A DNA stretch of 64,000 bases from Zhengitettix transpicula. Taxonomy: Eukaryota > Arthropoda > Insecta > Orthoptera > Tetrigidae. Numbering within the stretch: position 1 is the stretch's first letter; each line of letters begins with the position of its first letter. Positions 11,571 to 22,935 of the stretch are shown piece by piece. The notes beneath the pieces are model-generated. The model was not told where the DNA came from. It ran no database searches and saw only the letters and a program-made list of their open reading frames with translations. Location: positions 108,502,238 to 108,566,237 of the forward strand of contig CM073593.1 of NCBI GenBank assembly GCA_037074705.1. Direction: 5' to 3'. The translations under genes and the position numbers were made by a program.

Positions 11571-12640
11571 CCAATGTTTCAGCGTGCTGTTAAAAAATGT
11601 TGTACCTATAATATTTATATATATATATATATATATAGTGCCAATATAAGAGTTACTCAGGCCCGCAACGTCGTACGTCGTGTACTTAATTTTTTTTATA
11701 AGTAGCTTTATAAATTATATTGATACATATATATTTTTAGAATTATTATTTTGTACGACTTTGTTTCTCAATTTATTTTTTATATAATTGTAACATCCAT
11801 AAACCTGAAGGTGTTCCCAATCAAAGGACGCAACGTCACGTTCAAAATTTCAAAATTAATTTTCTTTTTCAGAACCAAAAAGGCTGATGTTTTATTAATT
11901 ATTTGGTGTTGTCATGTTTTACTTTATTAATAATTTCTGAATATTTGGCTCCAGGCATCTGTATCTTCATTTTTATAATTTATAAGGGTGTCTGTGTTGA
12001 TAGTATTTTTTTTGTATTTTTTACGGTAATCTAAGTTTAATTATAAGAGGGTTGGCGGAGTGTTCAGGTTGTGATCATGCACACAACAGTCATCGGCAAC
12101 TTTCTTTGATGGTCCTGGACGTGCTACAATGGCGGCTGTCACGTGCTGTTTTTCCAGGCCCAGTGAAGGACAAGCGGAGAACGAGACAAGGTGAGGCAGG
12201 CTTTGTTTAATGGCGAGCAGCTTCCCTCCTCCTTCTTCTTCTTAGTCCTTGTTCTTTTTACCTCCTTGTACTATTTTATTTTACCTCTGGGAGAATATCA
12301 AAGCTACCTCGACCTCCAGGGTAATGGAAGAATAACAACGGTAGGTAAGACGAAGGAGAAAAATGCTGTTTCCCCCACCCGCCACTGGAATATATTATAA
12401 AAGAAATCACCCCTTAATTGCCATCTTAATGGAGCGTCATTTCTCCGTGTTTTTTCTACGAGAAAAAGAGAGACACAAGGACAGTGGAATAATGTACGAT
12501 ATATATATGTATATCACGGAAAAATGAAAATATTTCTTGTCATAGTGTAACAACAACTTGCCAAACTAATTTCATTTTTGTTACCATATATTTTTTTTTC
12601 TTCATGAAAAAAAAACCAAACAATGACAACATGACACCAA
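11571..12640. other. AT-rich non-coding stretch, no gene seen
   Basis: It includes 'atggcggctgtcacgtgctg' near 12129, a YY1-like word next to a CACGTG E-box. The 69-residue frame at 12191-12400 is unrecognised. Confidence 0.4.
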
Positions 12641-12644
12641 AATA

Positions 12645-13193
12645 TACGAGGGTGGTTCAATAATTTTTTTCTCCCCTTAGACAAGTTACTTCTGTGAAAA
12701 TTTTGACTTTCGGCGTCGATTCCTCAAACATTCATCTCCAGTCCACTTGCAGTAACAAGACAACAGGTGGCAGCAGCACTGCACCCCCGTCTCGCAAAAG
12801 AAAATGTCTGAAATTTCACCCTACGTATCAGACAGCGTTCTGAGTGACTGAATTCTTAAACTCAGGGGGAAGGTGAAACACGCCAAATTCGCGCATTCAA
12901 TAAAAAGGGCTGAATAATGATGCCACAGTGAGTGGCGGCAGCACTGTTCGTCGAGGCGCAAGTGGTTGCCGTCGATGGCTTAGGAAGCAAGACCACGCTT
13001 TTTTTACACAGAAGTAGCCCTCTGTTTTTTTTTAAAAAAAAAAGGTGGACAAAAGCTGTGGAAAATGGTACGCGGAGACTGTATTGAAAAGTGGAAATTT
13101 AATCATTAATGTTGTGGGTTTACGCCGTGGAAATTGCTTTTAATTGTCTTGAGAAGTAAAATAGGAGGCGTTACTTATTGAAACACCCACGTA
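12645..13193 (+). mobile_element. Degenerate, internally deleted mariner-family transposon
   Basis: The ends 'tacgagggtggttcaataa' (12645-12663) and the reverse complement of 13175-13193 agree at 17 of 19 positions. Both carry the flanking TA expected of Tc1/mariner insertion. About 12976-13110 on the plus strand encodes, across frameshifts and stops, a trace of the transposase C-terminus: W-L-R-K-Q-D-H-A-F-F, then R-W-T-K-A-V-E-N-G, then R-G-D-C-I-E-K-W. Mariner transposases end in similar W-L..Q and RW.KC(V)..GDY(V)EK blocks. At 549 bp it is far shorter than an intact ~1.3-kb mariner; the catalytic part is missing. It could only be mobilised in trans. Confidence 0.75.
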
Positions 13194-13201
13194 AGCAAAA
13201 A

Positions 13202-13267
13202 TTGTGTAGTTTAGAAAAAATCTCCGGCTACATTGGGCGAACAAAACGGTCACTTAATACTCCCTAA
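13202..13267 (+). pseudogene. PLE GIY-YIG endonuclease remnant
   Basis: An open frame reads ...K-I-S-G-Y-I-G-R-T-K-R-S-L-N-T-P-stop. The Y-I-G-R-T-K-R-S core matches the other remnants; the upstream Cys pair is degraded. It starts about 9 bp after the mariner element, so the mariner may have landed in or beside PLE debris. Confidence 0.45.
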
Positions 13268-13559
13268 TATCTTCTGTTCCTCTGTTCTCAGCTTTCTCTT
13301 AGAAAAATAAAACAACATCTAGACAATTGAAAAACCAGCCGACGTGCAAGCTGATGCTGTGAAACTCAACCCCTTCTTCGCTTTCCGTTTATGATGATTT
13401 TCCGTATAATGCATTTTAATGTTGCTGTTTTTTTCAGTTTTCAAAATGGAGGAGATGCCGTGGGTTTCGCCGTGACGTCATATCCGGTTTCTCCAGAGAG
13501 GTTGAAGAACCTAATCCTTGTTTGCTTATGAAGGGGTAATTAGGGGGAGGATCTTCTAC

Positions 13560-13870
13560 GGTTATTAGAACGAGAGCCGCTTAAAGGAAGCGTTCGAGTA
13601 AGGACCTACGTTGTCTCGGCGTAAAGCGGCGCCCAAAATCCAAAGCAAAGCGACTACGGGCCGGGCAGAGTCCTCCAGAACAGCTTAAGTTATTTAGCTG
13701 CCATCTTTGCGTGTTGGCACACATTTGAATAAACTGGGAATGGCACCAGCGAGTGTTGTTCCAAGGGCGCGGAGGGTGGCGTTGCCGTGGCAACCGCAGC
13801 CAGTCGCGGCCCGCGGATTAATATGGAAGAGTTCTTTGCATTATTCCGCGCGCCCCGTCCTTGGTTAGGC
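13560..13870. promoter_or_regulatory. CpG-rich promoter-like patch with a perfect RFX X-box
   Basis: A CpG- and GC-rich island. At 13781-13794 lies GTTGCC-GT-GGCAAC, a perfect 6+2+6 inverted repeat fitting the RFX X-box consensus (GTNRCC, 0-3 nt, RGYAAC). RFX factors act at promoters of ciliary genes in animals. No adjacent coding exon is recognised; the 70-residue minus frame (13581-13793) overlaps the motif and has no known domain. Confidence 0.4.
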
Positions 13871-14097
13871 CCTGGACCAAGTGCGATAAGCTCAAGCTGA
13901 TACCCGAAGAAAGGAAATTAGGCGAAGTCGAAAAAGAAACATTTAATTACAGTATAAATTATACAACTCTTTTACAAAACAGGCACACATATTTTTATTT
14001 TTAATTACAACTTAATCAAAACTGAAATCCAGGAGATTTGGGGTAATGTTGAACCGCATTCAACTGTAGAATTTACTTACATAAATTAATTTAAATA

Positions 14098-14368
14098 AAC
14101 CCCTCTCCCGCCATCCAGGGAAGGGCGTGGGACAAGTACCCAATGCCCGACCTACCTGATGAAGGTTTTTCTAGGGTTTTCCCTGCATTAATTTTAGGCG
14201 AATGCAGGGTAGGATCCTTAAAATATAGCCCGGGGGCCCCTAGTTAACCCTTGGCTACCTTCCTCTACCCTTCCGCATCCGCCCATTCAAATCCCTTCCT
14301 ATGCTATTAAAGGGGAGTTGCCACCATTTGGATTACCCTCATGTAGCCTGGTACCAAAAAAAAAAAAA
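14098..14368 (+). mobile_element. RP retroposon, 5'-truncated
   Basis: It starts at 'cccctctcccgccatccagg' and ends with 'gtagcctggtacc' plus 13 A residues. Confidence 0.85.
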
Positions 14369-15212
14369 TGGCACACAGTTTAAAATTTCTTACAATCTAC
14401 GTACTTACGTGTTACAAGTTAATATAAATATGGATTTTAATCCTGTCACAATTTAATGTAAGTGTGATTAAAATAAACAACAATTATATGTGAATGTTTT
14501 AAAAGGGGTTGCATTGTTTATAATTCCGTATATTTTAAAGTTTAAAGTATTATTTTAAAAATATACAGAGATTTTTTGTTGTTGTTACAGTCATATTTGT
14601 AACCTGCAACTGTGACAATTCTCACCAAATAAAGATTAATAAAATTACAAACACGTACAGAAACATTTTAGTACCGAAACGTTTCGTTCATCTTTTGTTA
14701 CGTCATCAAGGATAATTTTAAATTTCGTGTTGATGAATATAATTGGTAGTTCTTCAAACAACACTCTCTTATTATAAATCAAGAAAGTTGGAATAATATT
14801 TTTTTTTTTGGTAAAGGTGCATCCTCATGATTTTACAAAAGAAAAAAGGGGAACGAAACGTCGTGATATTCTAGTTTAGGATATAATTCGTTTAATCAAC
14901 TTGTTGAGGTGTACAAGAATGAGATGAACTGAAGAGCCGAATTAATCGTAGCGAATGTGAAAGGGTCACGATATTAATTAATATTTAGTTGAGTAAGAAA
15001 GTCGTCGGAAATTTGGAATAAAAGAGACTAGAAAGTTACCAAGATGATCATCGAACTAAACTTATGTAGATCAGTCGTAGGTTTAATTTAAACGAGGGTG
15101 AAGACAGTTTCCCTAAAGTACACAAAATTAATTCAAATTTAAAGGAAATAATAACACAATAATGAAATAATTTAAACGGCAAGAGAGAGACAGAAAAATG
15201 TTTCATAATTAA
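14369..15212. other. AT-rich non-coding stretch
   Basis: A ribozyme-like motif is at 14679-14711 (minus; TGATGA with stem GTaAC/GaAC). A short frame near 15110-15150 reads F-P-K-V-H-K, reminiscent of a PLE reverse-transcriptase motif but too short to assign. Confidence 0.35.
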
Positions 15213-15422
15213 TTTTTTTTAGGGTAACAGGCTACATGAGGCTAATCCACATGGTGGCAACTCCCCTTTAATAGCATAGGAAGGGATTTGAAAGGGGGGA
15301 TGCGGAAGGGTAGAGGAAGGTAGCCAAGGGTTAACTAGGGGCCTCCGGGCTATATTTTAAGGATTCTACCCTGCATTCGCCTAAAATTAATGTAGGGAAA
15401 CCCTAGAAAAACCTGCATCAGG
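15213..15422 (-). mobile_element. RP retroposon, 5'-truncated
   Basis: The T-run (15213-15220) is the A tail on the minus strand. Homology stops abruptly at 'cctgcatcagg' (15422). Confidence 0.85.
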
Positions 15423-16177
15423 ACAATTGTATTTTCAATTGCGTTATATTTATAATAACATTTTAAAGGATTTTCGTATCCAGCGACATTTTATCCACTC
15501 TATTTGTCTATCCGTCTACTTATTTATCTATTTTCCTGATACAACTCCACCCCCTGCGTCCTTACATATGGAATGTTGACACACAACTTAACCCCCTTGC
15601 AGCCTGTCTGAATCTCAAGGGATGTTCTGAAGAAGATAAAAAAACCAGTTGTTTTAATCAAAATGGAAATCAGATAAATTTAAAATTATTTGTAGTTGAT
15701 TTTTCATTCACGTCTGTTAAGTTGAAGATGCGAGTCTCTCAGATGAACTTCGGAAGAAACAATCCAAAAGAGGGGGGGGGGGTTGATGCTGGCTGCGATG
15801 TGAAGGGGTTCAGCGGAGGGAAAAACACATTGAATTAGCTCGCAGTCGGGCGCAGCTGCGTCTAAGTGCGTCTGTCTGGTTAATTAATGGAATCCGTCCA
15901 GAAGCAACGTCAATGGCCTAGCACAGTCCCCTCAGATGAACGAGATTGAAAACCTGATGTGCTCTCTTGGTCAATCTCAAGATTTTATAAGTTTAGAGGG
16001 TGACAATTTAAGCAAAAATAATAATTATAAGGTCATGAAAATTATTGCAGGCCCTTTATCGATCAATTGTGGCACTGAATCAAGGCTCAAAGTTTAAAAT
16101 TCTTTGAAGTCGAAGGGAGTGATGACAAAAGAACTCGCAGAATGTAACAGAAGTGATATATATAAGCTACCGTGCGC
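15423..16177. other. Unique non-coding stretch, no gene seen
   Basis: It contains a poly-G run near 15772; otherwise no repeat or motif was recognised. Confidence 0.4.
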
Positions 16178-16474
16178 TGTCGAGGCATGGAGAAGGGAAT
16201 GCCGCGTCCCCACAGCAAACCCCGTCTCCCGATATCCAGGGAAGGGCGTGGGACAAGTACCCAATGCCCGACCTACCTGATGCAGGTTTTTCTAGGGTTT
16301 TCCCTGCATTTATTTTAGGCGAATGCCGGGTTGAACCCTTAAACCATAGCCCAGGGGCCCTAGTTAACCCCTGGCTACCTTCCTCTACCCTTCCGCATCC
16401 CCCCTTCCTATGCTATTAAAGGGGAGTTGCCTCCACGTGGTTTACCCTCCTGCAGCCTGTTACCCAAAAAAAAA
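16178..16474 (+). mobile_element. RP retroposon, 5'-truncated
   Basis: It starts at 'gtcgaggcatggagaagg' and ends with 'cagcctgttaccc' plus an A-run. The 88-residue frame at 16153-16419 is the sense frame of this copy. Confidence 0.85.
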
Positions 16475-17915
16475 TTACTAAGTACCTTTCGTTGTTACAA
16501 ACACATTCATCCGAGTGTTATACGTAAAAATAAAACAGCCCCGTTGAAGCCCATCAACAATGAACGAAAGCTCCTGGAGCAATGATCATATTATCCAAAT
16601 GTGTAAGTTCTTGTTATTAAAAAAAAGTTTATGAATTTTTAAGGTTTTCTTTTATTTAACAATTATTATGCAATTACACCAAAAGTTAAACGTTTCTACC
16701 ACAATTTCGGGGCCATCTTCAGGCTGTCAGGTATTTTTGGCTCAGATTGTTTTAAACATTACCGATTAAAGGATGCCATGGCCACGGCTTCCTCAGGAAC
16801 TGGCCCCAAAGGTTTGCGTGCCATCTGTAGGGCGGCAAATATTGAACATCCAAAGTTCTTTAATATTCCAATGTCGATTCCCTTGGGGTCTAGACTTGAC
16901 TTTCAATGACGTATATTTTCCGCCTCCTTACGCCGTCGTGGCTGAGTTCCGCAGTGGCAGCAAGGGTTGAACGAACCCCTCTCTCGCCACCACGGAGCGA
17001 GGTGGAAGCTCAGGCAGCCAGGGGCTCGAGGATCGATGGTTCGTGCTGGCTGGGATTCCCCGGCCGCTGTCTGCATCAGGCCCTCGGGGTGAATGAACAC
17101 ACGCAGTCATCAAAATTAAAGGGCTGCAATAAACATTGTTCCCGGCTGCACCTTCCTTCTCTTTACTGCCGGTGACTCCACAGTAGAAGAACTATATATA
17201 TATATTTAATTCACTATTAGAAACCAAAAATGGGTGTGGTGTCCGTCGGAGCGGAAAGGCCGCAGTGACGTCACGGCGGAAATATAAACAAAAAAAACCA
17301 CCCCACAGCGAAATGAACGTCAGAGTTTTATTTATACTAATTACAAACCAAAGAAAACCTCCACAAGACATTAAGATAAATAATTTATTTAACCAACGTC
17401 AGCATTAAGCAGCCTTCAACCCCCCTCCCTCTGTAGGGGTCATAATCAGCTAAAATAGGAACAACCCTTTTCAAACAATTTTATCTGCAGTTAACATTTT
17501 TTAACTCCCCTTTTATATACCAATTTATATAAATAAAACGCGAACAAATCTCGAGGAGGGGGTGGTTTTGAGGCGGAAAGTTTCAACTGCGGAGGGGTGT
17601 GTGAAAAAATTAAAAAACAAGATGGCTGAATTGAGTTTCTAATATTCACTGTCATATTTACCTGACAGTTGAGTTGTTAAATAAGATGATCCGATAATTA
17701 ATATAGCTCAATAAAATACCGAGGGGAGTTAAATCCTAAATAATTCCTCCAAAAAAATAGACACGAGGTTTCGTTCCTGATATTTTTTTTGGGTGGGGGG
17801 GGGGCGAACATCATTATGAATTTTGATGTGTGTAACGTAATAATCATTATTATTTCTTTATTTTATTTACGTATTATGGGTGGTGGGGGTGAAAGGGGTG
17901 GAATTTTAAAGACCT
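16475..17915. other. Non-coding stretch with a GC-rich patch
   Basis: A weak ribozyme-like motif lies at 16690-16722 (minus). A GC-rich patch at about 16920-17170 gives overlapping frames on both strands with no known domain. A poly-G run lies near 17797. Confidence 0.35.
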
Positions 17916-17919
17916 TGTG

Positions 17920-18135
17920 AAATTACAGCGTAGTATTTTTGACTGTCCTAAGGTACCGGGAGTATTTTTCACTATTTTTGTGTCTCTTAAGGGGCCCGGT
18001 GTTATTCTTCATTCTCTTAAGGAACTATTTCGAGTATTTCTGACTCCCTCAAGGTCCTATATTAGGGTACGGAGGCTCTTTTTTGACTCTTAACGTAATG
18101 GAAGTATTTTTTAGCCATTGTTAAGGTCCCTTGAG
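17920..18135. repeat. Degenerate ~50-bp tandem repeat
   Basis: Four to five imperfect units with 'ctcttaagg', 'gagtattttt' and 'gactc'. Probably an old minisatellite. Confidence 0.4.
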
Positions 18136-19550
18136 AACGCCTCTACAGGTATTTATCAACCCTTTTGCCAACACCCGCACAATTCCTTGGTTTATACCTG
18201 CCTGTTTGATGAGTATTTAACCGTAAGAATGTACATAATAGGTGGATATGTGTGTGAGGACGTACATATATATGTATATATAGAGTGAATGTTTGAGGTT
18301 ACACGCCCCGGGGCAGAGACTTTCGCGTGTTTACACATCGTTAAGTCGCACAGTTGTTCAGCCGTGAAAAGATTTTTTTTTCACCGTTTGATGTCAACAT
18401 CGTTCTACATTATTTGCCGATTCTCCCTAAGGGTCGTTCCCCCCGTTCCACGAAAAAAAAAATAACGAATGGGAATTGGAAACGGCCTTTCCTTGTTTTT
18501 CACGCTCCCAGACACGTCACAACGCTTAAATTTACCCAACACGCGTGTAAAGAATCAAGGTAAAAATGTTATTATAAATTTTAAAACATAACAATTTAAG
18601 AAACGGAACGTTTCATCCCCTAATTGTATTTTTCAATTATATAATGTAATCAGATTGTTTAAAATAAATTTAAATCTTTTCAGACGTGATAATTTTGTCG
18701 TTTTAGCGTGATCAAATATTTCCACCCCGTGCCCCAGGGGTTGGCAGACGTGTCTTACTCCCGACAGAGTTTCGTTTCTGGTTCTCACCCTCCCCCCCAC
18801 ACACACAGTGTTTGTTTCCTGGTCACAAGGAGCACGTGTATGAAATTTTTCTCCACGGCTGTAGCTTTGCATAAGGGACACGCACACACGCACACACACA
18901 CACATATATATATAAAAATATATTACATAATGCAACATAATGTTCAAAATAATAATATAAATATTTCCACCAATTTTTTTTGGTTCTTTTTACCATATTC
19001 TATTCACAAAAATACTTACTAAAAATTCCTTTTTTTAAAAATATATAAAATTATGTCGTAAAGGGGTTAGTTTCAAACTTTTCCTGCGAAGGGGGTAGTT
19101 CGTAAGTAACGACTTCTAGGGCGATATTCACACGACTTGCAACATCTCACGACCTGCAGAGAAATAGCTGTATGATGCGCAGTCGTCCGCTGACCTGTCC
19201 CCCCCTCCCCCTCCCACCCCAGTGTGGTTCGGAAGGGTGTTGAAGGATTCGAATGTGCACTGTTGGAGGAGATCGCGTGATAATTGCATGCGGAGTTCCG
19301 ATATTGGTTCTCTACAAACGGATGAACCGACATAAAGGAACAGGGGGGGGGGTGGCTCTGGAGTCAATGACCCCTCCTATGTTCAGGAGGGCAGGATAAT
19401 GAATTCTCCTCCCCACAACCACACGCACGTGCACATTCGTCTTTACAACGCGACGGTAATCTGCTTCAGCTCCGTGAATCACCAGCGGCCATTAAAGTTG
19501 CTTCCGGACCCGCGCGCGTGTTTTTCAAAGAGAGATTTTAAATTAATTGC
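18136..19550. other. Non-coding stretch, no gene seen
   Basis: It includes a CA/TA microsatellite (about 18881-18912), C/G homopolymer runs near 18790, 19200 and 19345, and a half ribozyme-like motif near 18607. The frames on both strands at 18633-19022 span the microsatellite. Confidence 0.4.
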
Positions 19551-19551
19551 A

Positions 19552-19827
19552 CTAAGGAGGATCAGGGGAAAAGAGGCGGTCGTCAATATTTGTCCAAGTG
19601 CATATCACTTCACCACGCACGTCTGTGCCAGACATGTTCTCTGGAGACTCACAACCAAAATCTGTGACTTCAGACCCTTTAACAAGTTTATTTGTTCTAT
19701 TTAGTTCAGCCCAACTGATGTTATGGACAACCCCTGTGTGTGTGCTGGCAACGTTGCATTGCCACGTCACTTTAACCACCATTTTTAAAACAATTGGTTC
19801 TCTATAAACTACTAACTTGAACCACAT
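19552..19827 (-). other. Unassigned 91-residue open frame, possible coding remnant
   Basis: The minus-strand frame has a balanced, protein-like composition, with Cys, Trp and three N-glycosylation-like sequons (N-I-S, N-R-T, N-M-S) and the segment D-F-G-C-E-S-P-E-N-M-S-G. I do not recognise a family. There is no signal peptide and no clear splice structure. It may be an exon, a mobile-element fragment or chance. Confidence 0.15.
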
Positions 19828-20319
19828 TTCCCATCCCTTTCAAGCCTATTAATTTACTTACCGTTTGTAAGGTCAACCTATCCACCATTACAACACAAAT
19901 TTAAAATAATTCCATTCAACGACGTTTCGGGACATTTCTTCTACATTCATCAGAGGGAATTTTTTTATTTCGTGTATCTACGGTAAAATTACAAAATTTC
20001 TCCTTAAATCAGTTTTTCGATTTAATACAAATTAAAATCAATTTTTATTCAGGTAACCCCCGAAAAACCATTTAAAAAAATAAGAGGGTGTCGGGGAAAC
20101 AATGCAACACTGCAAATCACAAATTCATATAAGGTTACGCTAAAAACTGAACAAATGGGCGCCTTGTTGAATTATTTTCGACACCGTCGTTACTGACGTC
20201 CTAATAAGCAAGTGGTGCCAACCTCGGCATCTTCCCCTCCGAAACGTCACACACCTAAAGTTACCCCCGTGTTCCCACTATCAAGGCGTACACGTGAGAT
20301 GACGTCAGTCAAATGATGG

Positions 20320-20930
20320 CACGTTCATAATGTAACATTGATGACGTCACTCACTCATCAACAGGTTATCAAGGGTTTTTTTGGCTGAAGATCAAACAAA
20401 CTGGCGCCATGTTCAATTTTTTTTTGACACCTAAGACACCAGTGTTGCCAACGTCAGCATCTTCATGATAAAACTTTCGTAATGTAAAATTGATGACGTC
20501 ACTCACTCATCAACAGGTTATCAAGGGGTTTTTTGGCTGGAGATCAAACAAAGTGGCGCCATGTTCAATATTTTATTTGACACCTAAGACACCAGTGTTG
20601 CCAACGTCAGCATCTTCATGATAAAACGTTCATAATGTAACATTGATGACGTCACTCACTCATCAACAGGTTATCAAGGGGTTTTTTGGCTGAAGATCAA
20701 ACAAAGTGGCGCCATGTTCAATTTTTTTTTGACACCTAAGTTACCAGTGTTGCCAACGTCAGCATCTTCATGATAAAACGTTCATAATGTAACATTCATG
20801 ACGTCACTCACTCATCAACAGATTATCAAGGGGTTTTTTGGCTGAAGATCAAACAAAGTGGCGCCATGTTCAATATTTTATTTGACACCTAAGACACCAG
20901 TGTTGCCAACCTCAGTTTTTCAGGACCAAA
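20320..20930. repeat. ~153-bp satellite with TGACGTCA in each unit
   Basis: 'atgacgtcactcactcatca' occurs at 20341, 20492, 20645 and 20798 (spacing 151-153 bp). Each unit also has 'gttatcaagg', 'gaagatcaaac', 'tggcgccatgttcaat' and 'gttgccaacgtcagcatctt'. The palindrome TGACGTCA is the CREB/ATF consensus. Degenerate units continue on both sides (20160-20320 and 20930-21100). Confidence 0.9.
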
Positions 20931-22700
20931 ATTTGAACTGAAGGCGTCAAGTTAACCGCCGTAACAGCGACGATGTGATGACGTCACTCAAACGATATCG
21001 CCGAAAAAATAATTATGTAAAATAATATTTATGACGTTATTCGCCAACAGTTGCTCGTATTTTTCCAGGAGGAGGCCACGATGTGATGACGTCACTCAAA
21101 TATTACTGCCACAAATCACTCAAAGCTCCAAGTCTTAGAAGACTGAAACATCCATCAGTCGAACCCGTCCAGAAGAGGTTACGCCATGGCAGTGCGGTTG
21201 TAAAGGACAAAAAATATATAATGTTTGATGTTTATAAAACGTTCTATTATTTTTTAAAAAAAATATATCAACAAGATGCTTGTATATTAAATCTTAAAAA
21301 GAACGATAAAGTGTAAAAAATTTCATAATAAATGCTACCAACCTCATAAAGTAATTAAGAACCTAATTTATTTTAAAATTTAATTATAAAATTATAGCCA
21401 ATATTGTTATTTAATTTAAAAAAAAATTATATCCAAAGATATTACGTAATTTCAAGCATATCTGGTTTATATTCGCACTTTTAGGGGTTGAATTTTTTTT
21501 GTATGCTTTAAAATAAACTGAGAACTCCTTTTAATAATTCAATAATATTTTAATCCCCCTGAAGTTTTTAATTGAATAATTGTTATATATTTGGTTCATA
21601 TTTACCTCATGTAGGGGGTTGATGTCATGTCTCTTGAATGCAAGGTAATTCTTTTTTTTGCGGATCCTTTCGCATTCTTTTTTTGTTCCCCTATTCTTAC
21701 GTTGGTCACATCCCCGCGCGACGACATTTCATCCCTTTTAAGAGAAGTCAGTTTAAGTTCATGGGATCACTCTCAAGGGGAAAACCTCCCCTGACGCGTA
21801 GCTGCTGCTCGAATTTTCCTCCAAAAACTCCGCCCGCACCCTTCATGCCGCCATTTTAATTAAATAATGACGTGGATCCGTTTGTACTGCCCGTCGCACG
21901 ATCTCCTCGTGGTGTTGATCTTGACGTCTATTACCGGGAGTGCCAATTCTTCCAACCACCCAACCCCCCAACGTGAGCTTCGGTCCACGGCTTATCCAAT
22001 TGATGGATGATCTGTCCTTTATTCTCTCACAGGGGAACAAGACTCAGAGGGGGGGCGCGGGCTTCGTTCTTGATTTATCTCAGGCTTTGCGTTTTTCCGA
22101 TACCAAAACTCTTAACAACCTAGACGGAAAAGGAGAGGATGTTGGGTGGTGGAGGAAAGGATGAGGTTACAAGGCGGGTGGAAATACAAGCAAAGGGAAA
22201 ATCGATTAGGAGACGGACACGAGTGAACATCCTCACTTACCGAACCTCCGACGACTCTGTTACCGGCTCCCCCCCGGGTAATAATGGTTAATATTTGGTA
22301 GAGAAAACGGGATTTCTAAAAACAAAATGTCAGGGTTGATTTTTTCCACAATTCTTCCGGTTGTAAGATGGCGGATTAAACCCGATTAAAGGAGTCGGCA
22401 CGACTGACTCGTGGCTCAGCAAAGGAGAGTGACCGTTTATAATCCTCAAATTTCTACAAAAATTTTACAACCTAACATTTTCGATTATATCTCAACCTGA
22501 AGACGGGGCAAATAGAGTACCGAAACGTTAATATTACTGGATCGTTGAATATCAGAAGAAAAAACAATGAGAGAACGTTTATAAAGTTACGGAACTTTCC
22601 AGACAAATCACAATCCCTGACAAATATATAAATAGGGTACCAAAACGATGTTTTTTCATTTTTTACCTGATTTTTTTTTAAAAAAAAAGAAAAATGAAAA
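20931..22700. other. AT-rich non-coding stretch
   Basis: It contains satellite echoes to about 21100, a GC-richer patch at 21640-22190 with unrecognised short frames, and a ribozyme-like motif at 22496-22528 (plus; CCTGAAGA...CGAAACG, weak stem). Confidence 0.35.
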
Positions 22701-22935
22701 TTATCTTACTGTAGCTACGTTCAAAGAACAGTCTGCAGCCGAACATACACACATTAGGTAAACGGTTGTGCTAAAATCAGGACTGGAGACTCTGTTTGGA
22801 TGCTCTTTCATCCTTGAAAAATAATATAGAATTTTAAAAACAAGATCATGCGTTGGAAAGAGAATTAAATTCTCCACAAACTTTATTCCGTGACAAATTA
22901 GTTTCCTGGCGGCCATTTTGTAGATATCAGCACTA
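22701..22935. repeat. Older interspersed repeat, 'A' part, diverged copy 3
   Basis: This resembles 59230-59345 ('aaagagaattaaatt', 'gacaaattagt', 'gcggccatt', then 'atatcag'). No RP insertion follows. The 71-residue minus frame 22701-22916 begins M-A-A-R-x-L-I-x-H, and the 8.2-kb copy also encodes M-A-A-R-T-L-I-A-H, so a short frame may once have been coding. Confidence 0.5.

Noticed and set aside
11044..11574. 176-residue minus-strand ORF
   Set aside because: It is a translation of the 104-bp satellite; each protein repeat equals one DNA unit.
15110..15150. P-K-V-H-K, like a PLE reverse-transcriptase motif
   Set aside because: A five-residue match without supporting context.
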